50,879 bases of DNA, from positions 1 through 50,879 of the forward strand of contig NZ_JADYUF010000025.1 in NCBI RefSeq assembly GCF_021531655.1. The letters run 5' to 3'. A program made the position numbers and the translations under genes. The notes under the pieces were generated by a model, which had not been told where the DNA came from, made no database searches, and saw only the letters and a program-made list of their open reading frames with translations. Shown in pieces: positions 45,356-50,879 of the stretch. The stretch comes from Leyella stercorea. Lineage in GTDB: Bacteria > Bacteroidota > Bacteroidia > Bacteroidales > Bacteroidaceae. Position 1 is the stretch's first letter. Every line of letters starts with the position of its first letter.

Positions 45356-47026
45356 TCATTTTATGATTTCCTTAGCACGTTCAAGTGCCAGGTTGATGTG
45401 GCTGCAGATGTTGTCCTCGCCGATAAGGTCGTAGAACTTGGCCTTTTCGAGCTGGCTGTGTACCTTAGGACTTACTCCCGACAGCACAATCTGAATGCCC
45501 TCGTTCTTGCTCATAAGGCAGAGGTTGGTGAGGTTGTGAATACCTGTTGAGTCGACGAATGGTACCTTACGCATACGGATGATACGTACCTTCGGACGGT
45601 CGCCGAATGTGGCCATAATCTCCTCAAACTTGTTGCCGGCACCGAAGAAGTAAGGACCGTTGATTTCGTACACCTCAACGCCCTGTGGTATTGTAAGGTG
45701 CTCAAGATTACCTTTGACGATGTCTGACTCCTCGTTGATTTCGTCCATGATTACCTTCACGTCTGTAGTCTCCGACATGCGCTTCATGAAGAGCAGGCAG
45801 GCGATGATGAGTCCCACCTCAATGGCAACTGTAAGGTCGAAGATGATGGTGAGGAAGAAGGTGATGAGCAGCACGGTGACGTCGCTCTTAGGGTTCTTCA
45901 TCAGCGCTACGAACGAGCGCCATCCGCACATTCCGTACGATACGATTACGAGCACACCGGCAAGACATGCCATAGGGATGTACTTGGCAAGCGGCATGAG
46001 GAAGAGGAAGATAAGCAACAAAACGATGGCGTGGATGATGCCTGCGATAGGTGTGCGTCCGCCGTTGTTGATGTTGGTCATTGTACGGGCTATGGCTCCT
46101 GTGGCAGGAATACCGCCGAAGAGAGGCGAAGCAAGGTTGGCTACACCTTGTGCTATAAGCTCTGTGTTGGAGTTGTGGTGGTCGCCTATGACACCATCTG
46201 CTACTGTGGCAGAGAGCAGCGACTCGATGGCACCGAGCACAGCAATGGTGAGCGCCGGAGCTACAAGACTCTTGATGGTTTCCCATGTCATTGCCGGAAC
46301 CTGCATATCCGGGATATCGTTGCTCACGCTGAAGCGGTCGCCGATGGTCTCGATGGTGCTGACGCCAAAGTAAGTCTTGAGTATCAAGGCTGCGATGGTC
46401 ATGATGATGATGGCAACGAGCGAGCCAGGTATCTTCTTGCTGAATTTTGGGGTGATGGCTATGATTATGACGCTCACGATGCCCACGAGCGAGCACCACA
46501 GGTCGGCTGTAGAGAAATGCGAGATGTAGCAGCCCCATTTCTCGATGAAGTCGGACGGTACGGAGTCGATGGTAAGTCCGAAGAGGTCCTTGATCTGTGT
46601 GGTGAAGATGGTAACGGCAATACCGCTGGTGAATCCTACTACAATAGGGTAGGGGATGTACTTGATGATAGTGCCAAGCTTAAGCACTCCGAACATAATA
46701 AGGAACACACCTGCCATGAGAGTGGCTATGGTAAGACCTTCAAGTCCGTATTTCTGTATAATGCCGTATATGATGATGATGAAAGCACCAGTAGGACCTC
46801 CAATCTGTACTTTGCTGCCGCCGAGCAGCGAGATAATGAATCCGGCAACGATAGCCGTGATGATGCCTTTCTCAGGCGTTACGCCCGAGGCGATACCAAA
46901 TGCAATGGCAAGCGGCAGGGCGACAATGCCCACAATGATGCCCGCCATGAGGTCGCTCATGAACGTCTTACGGTTGTACGACTTTAGCGTCGTAAACAGT
47001 TGGGGTTTGAAATCGAATGTCTTCAT
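45356..47026 (-). CDS. SulP-family anion permease with STAS domain
   Basis: 556 residues. About 12-14 membrane helices (from LMAGIIVGIVALPLAIAFGIASGV, the SulP signature region), the loop FGGIPATGAIARTMTNINNGGRTPIAGI typical of SLC26/SulP, and a C-terminal STAS domain from about residue 435 (VYEINGPYFFGAGNKFEEI, then MRKVPFVDSTGIHNL). It moves anions such as sulfate or bicarbonate through the inner membrane; the exact ion is not predictable. It starts at MKTFDFKPQLF; a Met two codons upstream is equally possible. Confidence 0.95.
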   Translation of the reverse strand: MKTFDFKPQLFTTLKSYNRKTFMSDLMAGIIVGIVALPLAIAFGIASGVTPEKGIITAIVAGFIISLLGGSKVQIGGPTGAFIIIIYGIIQKYGLEGLTIATLMAGVFLIMFGVLKLGTIIKYIPYPIVVGFTSGIAVTIFTTQIKDLFGLTIDSVPSDFIEKWGCYISHFSTADLWCSLVGIVSVIIIAITPKFSKKIPGSLVAIIIMTIAALILKTYFGVSTIETIGDRFSVSNDIPDMQVPAMTWETIKSLVAPALTIAVLGAIESLLSATVADGVIGDHHNSNTELIAQGVANLASPLFGGIPATGAIARTMTNINNGGRTPIAGIIHAIVLLLIFLFLMPLAKYIPMACLAGVLVIVSYGMCGWRSFVALMKNPKSDVTVLLITFFLTIIFDLTVAIEVGLIIACLLFMKRMSETTDVKVIMDEINEESDIVKGNLEHLTIPQGVEVYEINGPYFFGAGNKFEEIMATFGDRPKVRIIRMRKVPFVDSTGIHNLTNLCLMSKNEGIQIVLSGVSPKVHSQLEKAKFYDLIGEDNICSHINLALERAKEIIK

Positions 47027-47087
47027 CCTCAAAATTTTAGTGTTGAAATGAATTGAATATAAAACAATAGTTTCCTGTAAACGACTG

Positions 47088-47118
47088 CAAAATTAAGCAT
47101 TTTTTAGAAGATGGCAAA
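47088..47118 (-). promoter_or_regulatory. Promoter of the SulP permease
   Basis: On the minus strand TTTG (47115-47118), 19 bp, then TAATTTTG (47088-47095) give a full match to the Bacteroides consensus, about 60 bases before the ATG. Confidence 0.78.
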
Positions 47119-47177
47119 ATAGTAACCAAGCAAAAACGGGAAAAGCGGTTGGCATAAAGAATAATTTATGATGTTTC

Positions 47178-47210
47178 GTTGCTTTTTGTGCCAGACATTG
47201 TGTAACTTTG
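47178..47210 (+). promoter_or_regulatory. Promoter of the TonB-like gene
   Basis: GTTG (47178-47181), 21 bp, TAACTTTG (47203-47210). The -33 element has one mismatch. It is divergent from the SulP promoter. Confidence 0.55.
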
Positions 47211-47272
47211 CAAAATAGAGGCTTCACCCCAGCCGCTTATTAAAGATAAAAACAACAATATAATATTGAGGA

Positions 47273-48001
47273 GTGGAACAGAAAAAGTCACGGCGTGCTG
47301 ATTTGGAGAGATGGCGTCCTATATTTTTTGTAGCGGGACTCGTAATGCCTCTGTTGCTGTTTCTTGCCGCACTTGAATACAGAACCCTGGCAGAGCCTGA
47401 AATTGACATGTCGAGCCTTATGGATGACGTGTCTAAGGAGAACGAGTATATTCCCGTGCCTTCGCCCGAACGGACAGATATGGCTGCTGCTGCCCATGCT
47501 AAGCCTAAAAAGCCAGACACGCAACAGCTGAAGGTGGTCGACCATAAGACTCCAGTGAATAGACTTGACAATATTGCCCAAAGTCGCAATGAAAGCGAAG
47601 AAGGCGATGAGGGTAATGGCGGCGAAAAGGCTGAAGGCGACACTAAAACGACGCCACAGCCCATAGCTGTAGATATGGGCGACAATCCGCTCAATTTCCG
47701 CATTGTAGAGCAGTTGCCCGAATTTCCAGGCGGTATGTCGGCATTCGTAAAATGGCTGACCGACAACCTGAAGTATCCCTACTCGGCACAAAGCCAGAAG
47801 ATAAAGGGACGAGTGGTTGTAACGTTCATAGTCAATCGCGACGGAACTACAAGCGACCTGAAGGTTTCGAAGTCGGCACATCCCATTCTCGACCGCGAGG
47901 CCCTGCGCGTAATGCGTATGATGCCGCGCTGGAAGCCCGGTGTGGCCAACAATCGACCATGTCGCACCATGATGGCAATACCCGTTGAGTTCGCATTGTA
48001 A
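47273..48001 (+). CDS. TonB-family energy transducer
   Basis: 242 residues read from a GTG at 47273, which is preceded by TTGAGGA; no ATG fits. A basic start (EQKKSRRADLERWR) and one membrane helix at 16-33 anchor it in the inner membrane. A Pro/Glu-rich periplasmic linker (EYIPVPSPERTD...AKPKKPDTQ) leads to a TonB C-terminal domain from about 150 (PEFPGGMSAFVKWLTDNLKYP, KIKGRVVVTFIVNRDGTTSDLKV, ALRVMRMMPRWKPG). It would power SusC-type receptors, though no link to the locus at 26769 is visible. No exbB or exbD nearby. Confidence 0.9.
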   Translation: MEQKKSRRADLERWRPIFFVAGLVMPLLLFLAALEYRTLAEPEIDMSSLMDDVSKENEYIPVPSPERTDMAAAAHAKPKKPDTQQLKVVDHKTPVNRLDNIAQSRNESEEGDEGNGGEKAEGDTKTTPQPIAVDMGDNPLNFRIVEQLPEFPGGMSAFVKWLTDNLKYPYSAQSQKIKGRVVVTFIVNRDGTTSDLKVSKSAHPILDREALRVMRMMPRWKPGVANNRPCRTMMAIPVEFAL

Positions 48002-48057
48002 CATACTAAAAACATACATTCTTTTATATAGAAATTTAAGATATTCAAAAAGATATT

Positions 48058-49032
48058 ATGAAGACAGCTGATGAAATATTGAAGCAAGTGAATGATTTTC
48101 TCGACAATCTTGCTTACGATCGCAAACCAGAGTCGCTTTACGCACCAATACGTTATGTGCTCTCTATGGGAGGCAAACGTATACGTCCTGTACTGATGCT
48201 TTTGGGCTACAATATGTTCAAAGACAATCCCGAAAGCATCCTGATGCCGGCTTGCGCTCTTGAGACCTATCACAACTATACATTGCTGCACGACGACCTT
48301 ATGGACAACGCTTCCATACGTCGTGGCCATCAGACAGTACATTGCAAGTGGAATGCCAATACAGCCATCCTTTCGGGCGACTCGATGCTTGTACTGGCAT
48401 ATCAGCGCATGGCGCAATGTGACAAGGCTCACTTGGCACAGGTGCTTGGCATATTCACCGAGACAGCTCTGCAGATAGGCGAGGGTCAGCAGTACGATAT
48501 GGACTTTGAGCATCGCAACGATGTAGCCGAAGACGAATACATAGAGATGATACGACTAAAGACGAGCGTACTGCTTGCTTGTGCGCTCAAGATAGGTGCT
48601 GTGCTGGCTGGAGCGTCTGAGGAAGATGCCGAGAATCTTTATAAGTTTGGTGAGCGCATAGGTCTTGCTTTCCAGTTGCAGGACGACTATCTTGACGTTT
48701 ATGGCGACCCCAAGGTTTTCGGTAAGGCAATTGGTGGAGACATCATGTCGAACAAGAAGACCTACATGCTTATCAATGCCTTCAATCGTGCCAACGCACA
48801 GCAGCGTGCTGAACTGGAGCGCTGGGTGAATGCCGAAACATTCGACCGTGAGGAGAAGATTGCTGCCGTGACAAAGTTGTACAACGAGATAGGCGTAGAC
48901 CGTTTGGCACAGGACAAGATAGCACAATACTTCGGCGAAAGTCGAAAGTATCTTGATGCCGTGAGTGTTTCGGACGACCGCAAGGTAGAACTGGCAGCTT
49001 ATGCACAGCGTATGATGAAGCGCAAGTATTAA
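48058..49032 (+). CDS. Polyprenyl (geranyl/farnesyl) diphosphate synthase
   Basis: 324 residues of the all-helical isoprenyl synthase family. MGGKRIRPVL at 37-46, first Asp-rich motif LHDDLMDNASIRRG (DDLMD at 79-83), KTSVLLACALKIGAV, and second Asp-rich motif FQLQDDYLDVYGDP. The residue pattern before the first motif (TYHNYTLLHDD) has aromatic residues that limit chain length, pointing to a short-chain product (farnesyl or geranylgeranyl) as in IspA. Makes precursors for quinones and undecaprenyl carriers. Starts 56 bases after the TonB gene. Confidence 0.93.
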   Translation: MKTADEILKQVNDFLDNLAYDRKPESLYAPIRYVLSMGGKRIRPVLMLLGYNMFKDNPESILMPACALETYHNYTLLHDDLMDNASIRRGHQTVHCKWNANTAILSGDSMLVLAYQRMAQCDKAHLAQVLGIFTETALQIGEGQQYDMDFEHRNDVAEDEYIEMIRLKTSVLLACALKIGAVLAGASEEDAENLYKFGERIGLAFQLQDDYLDVYGDPKVFGKAIGGDIMSNKKTYMLINAFNRANAQQRAELERWVNAETFDREEKIAAVTKLYNEIGVDRLAQDKIAQYFGESRKYLDAVSVSDDRKVELAAYAQRMMKRKY

Positions 49033-49084
49033 TTTCTGTGTTTCATCCAATCACTAATCAATCATTACTAATTAATCATTAAAC

Positions 49085-49783
49085 GTGCCCTACCGTAGAT
49101 TTCCAAAGACAGATACTGCTCGCCTGCGCTCGCTCGGAGAATTGCTTGACAATAATGATGTTTATGCTGCCAAGACAAGGTTTATCAGCATGGACGTAAT
49201 CGCTAAGGCAAAGAATTTGCATGACCAGCTGAAGACGTTGAGCAAACAGTTTCTGTTGTGTTATGAAGCCCAAATGCGCAATTATAAGCGTGTGGCAAAA
49301 CCGCAGAAGCATATGATGATGTATTTGCAGCACTTTGTGCGTGTGTTGCTGATGAGCGTAGAGCGTGGTGAAATAAAGGGTTCGGCACTCAGCGAATTCT
49401 ATGCCATTGATGATCCGGAGGAGACTTTGCGTCAGCTGCACATAGTGGATGATGCCTGTAAAATAGCTCCAATGATTATAGAAGGCGAGAAAAAACGCAT
49501 AGCTGCCGGTGGCCGGCCCATTTACAATCCAACCATCGGTATGGTGGCAACGCATTTCGATATTTTTGCCGACATTTATAAGCAACAGCGCATATTGAAT
49601 GATAAGGCCGACCGTGCACTCGCCCAGTTGAAGGCTATGCGTGCACAGGTCGATGTGCTGACAGTGGATATTTGGAATACGGTGGAGGCTCACTTTGCCG
49701 ATTTGCCACCAGAGATACGCTACGACGAATGTCGCAAATATGGCTTGATATATTATTATCGTAAAGGAGAAAACAAGATATGA
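49085..49783 (+). CDS. Hypothetical protein (232 aa), upstream of tatD
   Basis: I do not recognise the family. Read from a GTG at 49085 (MPYRRFPKTDTARLRSLGELLD). It is mostly helical, without signal peptide or membrane segment. Segments include LLCYEAQMRNYKRVAKPQKHMMMYLQHFVRV and RILNDKADRALAQLKAMRAQVDVLTVDIWNTVEAHF (probable coiled coil). Its end overlaps tatD by four bases (ATGA), so the two are translationally coupled. Possibly a Bacteroidota-specific protein. Confidence 0.8.
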   Translation: MPYRRFPKTDTARLRSLGELLDNNDVYAAKTRFISMDVIAKAKNLHDQLKTLSKQFLLCYEAQMRNYKRVAKPQKHMMMYLQHFVRVLLMSVERGEIKGSALSEFYAIDDPEETLRQLHIVDDACKIAPMIIEGEKKRIAAGGRPIYNPTIGMVATHFDIFADIYKQQRILNDKADRALAQLKAMRAQVDVLTVDIWNTVEAHFADLPPEIRYDECRKYGLIYYYRKGENKI

Positions 49784-50556
49784 ATTTCATAGACACACAC
49801 ACACATCTCGATGGCGAGGAATTTGCAGCCGACCTGCATGAGGTTGTCGACAGGGCTCGTGAGGCTGGAGTTAGCAAGGTGTTTGTGCCGGCTATTGACC
49901 TTAAGTCGGTGGATACTGTGGTAGAAACGTGCAATCAGTTTCCCGGTTACGCCTATCCAATGATAGGATTGCATCCCGAGGAGGTGAGGGCCGACTGGAG
50001 CAGCGTTCTCGATGAAATGTACAAGCGCCTGAAGCCTGGCCATCCTTTCATCGCAGTTGGCGAAGTGGGAATTGATTACTATTGGTCGCGTGAGTTTGAG
50101 AAAGAGCAACTTATGGCTTTTGAGCGTCAGGTGCAATGGTCGATAGAGACTCGTCTGCCGCTTATGATTCATTGTCGTAAGGGGCAGAACGAGATGGTGA
50201 GTATGTTGCGTCATTATGCCGACGAATTGCCAGGAGGAGTGTTCCATTGCTTCACAGGCAATGAGCACGAGGCTGAAGAACTGCTGCAGTTTGAACGTTT
50301 TGTTCTTGGCATTGGTGGCGTGCTGACATTCAAGAAGAGCCATCTGCCTGAAGTGTTGCCCAGTGTGGTGCCACTCAACCGTATTGTTCTCGAAACCGAC
50401 TCGCCGTATATGGCACCTGTGCCTATGCGTGGCAAGCGCAACGAAAGCGCTTATGTAGCATATGTATTACAGAAACTTGCTGAGTGCTATGGGGTCGATT
50501 TGCAATGTGTGGCTGATACTACAAATGCTACTGTTAAGAGAATATTTGGTATATAA
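49780..50556 (+). CDS. TatD-family metal-dependent deoxyribonuclease
   Basis: 258 residues with all TatD metal ligands: DTHTH at 5-9, GLHPEEV, GEVGIDYYW (Glu), MIHCRKG (His), VFHCFTGN (His) and ETDSPYMAP (Asp). A TIM-barrel nuclease acting on DNA ends, involved in repair and DNA turnover. The ATG overlaps the stop of the preceding gene by four bases. YcfH-like proteins are the same family and cannot be told apart here. Confidence 0.95.
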   Translation: MNFIDTHTHLDGEEFAADLHEVVDRAREAGVSKVFVPAIDLKSVDTVVETCNQFPGYAYPMIGLHPEEVRADWSSVLDEMYKRLKPGHPFIAVGEVGIDYYWSREFEKEQLMAFERQVQWSIETRLPLMIHCRKGQNEMVSMLRHYADELPGGVFHCFTGNEHEAEELLQFERFVLGIGGVLTFKKSHLPEVLPSVVPLNRIVLETDSPYMAPVPMRGKRNESAYVAYVLQKLAECYGVDLQCVADTTNATVKRIFGI

Positions 50557-50592
50557 AAAGGTTTATCCGGAATTTGGAGTGATTAAATTATT

Positions 50593-50673
50593 CGTTAAGT
50601 CTTCGTTAAGTCTTCGTTATACCTTCGTTATACCTTCGTTAAATCTCCGTTATGCCTCCGTTATGCCTTCGCT
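50593..50673. repeat. 11-bp tandem array (CGTTAxxxCTT)
   Basis: The core CGTTA (or CGTT) starts at 50593, 50604, 50615, 50626, 50637, 50648 and 50659, exactly 11 bp apart; typical units are CGTTAAGTCTT and CGTTATACCTT. An inverted, less regular echo (AACGAATAACGAACGAAGG) occurs at about 50734-50752. Confidence 0.9.
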
Positions 50674-50683
50674 TCGTTAACGT

Positions 50684-50727
50684 AGGCAGATCGAGTTCAC
50701 TACGGAGGCAGATCGAGTTCACTACGG
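50684..50727. repeat. Perfect 22-bp tandem duplication
   Basis: AGGCAGATCGAGTTCACTAC plus GG occurs twice back to back, at 50684-50705 and 50706-50727, directly after the 11-bp array. Confidence 0.92.
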
Positions 50728-50827
50728 AGGATGAACGAATAACGAACGAAGGAACAACGGAGCGAGAAAGAATGAAATGCTATATCAACACAAACGGTGT
50801 AACGACGAGGGCGTGTCAAAAGTCACA

Positions 50828-50879
50828 GCAGTACGCCCCGAAGGGGCAGAAGCTCATAGCCCAGGGCAACACCCTGGGT
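50828..50879. repeat. Twin GC-rich hairpins, likely dispersed repeat element (cut by window end)
   Basis: GCCCCGAAGGGGC at 50835-50847 and CCCAGGG-CAACA-CCCTGGG at 50860-50878 are adjacent perfect hairpins, unlike the AT-rich spacers elsewhere. I recall similar paired hairpins as interspersed repeats in Prevotella-type genomes. The element runs off the window. Confidence 0.6.

Noticed and set aside
46031..46987. Plus-strand 318-residue open frame
   Set aside because: It is antisense to the SulP permease; its composition (Asp, Gly, Tyr, His) reflects membrane codons read backwards.

Overview
The window looks like a chromosomal piece of a gut- or oral-type Bacteroidales bacterium, most likely a Prevotella/Segatella relative. 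The reasons are a SusC/SusD pair with a lipoprotein partner, the Bacteroidota enzyme Fkp, a PorQ-like type IX secretion protein beside cytidylate kinase, a one-piece pyruvate:ferredoxin oxidoreductase, start sites without Shine-Dalgarno sequences, and repeated promoters of the Bacteroides form TTTG-N19-21-TAnnTTTG. I see no rRNA, tRNA, phage, transposase or CRISPR array.

Layout. 1-4200 (minus strand) holds small redox and hypothetical genes: an aldo/keto reductase start at the left edge, a carboxymuconolactone decarboxylase-cupin fusion, an AraC regulator, a PNPOx-like flavoprotein, a winged-helix protein, a periplasmic rhodanese and a YgbA-type protein. Several of these look truncated or fused. 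4630-9616 (minus) is a probable operon pyrK-pyrD-mutarotase-fkp that joins pyrimidine synthesis to fucose activation. 9735-13953 (plus) carries agmatine deiminase, a secreted GH29 fucosidase, a SpoU methyltransferase and N-carbamoylputrescine amidase. 14104-20683 (minus) carries two AmpG-like transporters downstream of a 1271-residue protein that joins two GT2-like domains, a DUF4922/HIT-like domain and a SpoIID domain. 20845-26011 holds a phytase-like esterase, an acidic hypothetical, an RnfC-RnfD fusion and galE. 26769-32893 is a SusC-SusD-discoidin lipoprotein operon with a strong terminator. 33028-39976 holds a patatin, an ATP-grasp-like protein, an AAA ATPase and nifJ. 41077-50556 holds a FAD dehydrogenase, an aldose epimerase, cmk, porQ, a SulP permease, a TonB protein, a polyprenyl synthase, a hypothetical and tatD.

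How the genes fit together. Secreted fucosidase, mutarotase and Fkp make a route from host or dietary fucosides to GDP-fucose for surface glycans. AguA and AguB are consecutive steps from agmatine to putrescine, but other genes lie between them. SusCD with its lipoprotein forms an outer-membrane uptake unit powered by TonB proteins. PorQ serves type IX secretion. PFOR and the RnfCD-like protein belong to low-potential electron metabolism.

The most unusual items are the stand-alone RnfC-RnfD fusion whose RnfD half lacks the flavin-attachment loop, the GT2-GT2-DUF4922-SpoIID polypeptide without a signal peptide, and short intergenic tandem arrays. These arrays have different sequences, but four of them share a 22-bp unit and a fifth has an 11-bp unit. 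There is also a repeat patch that supplies the stop codons of two converging genes and a near-170-bp fold-back structure before the FAD dehydrogenase.
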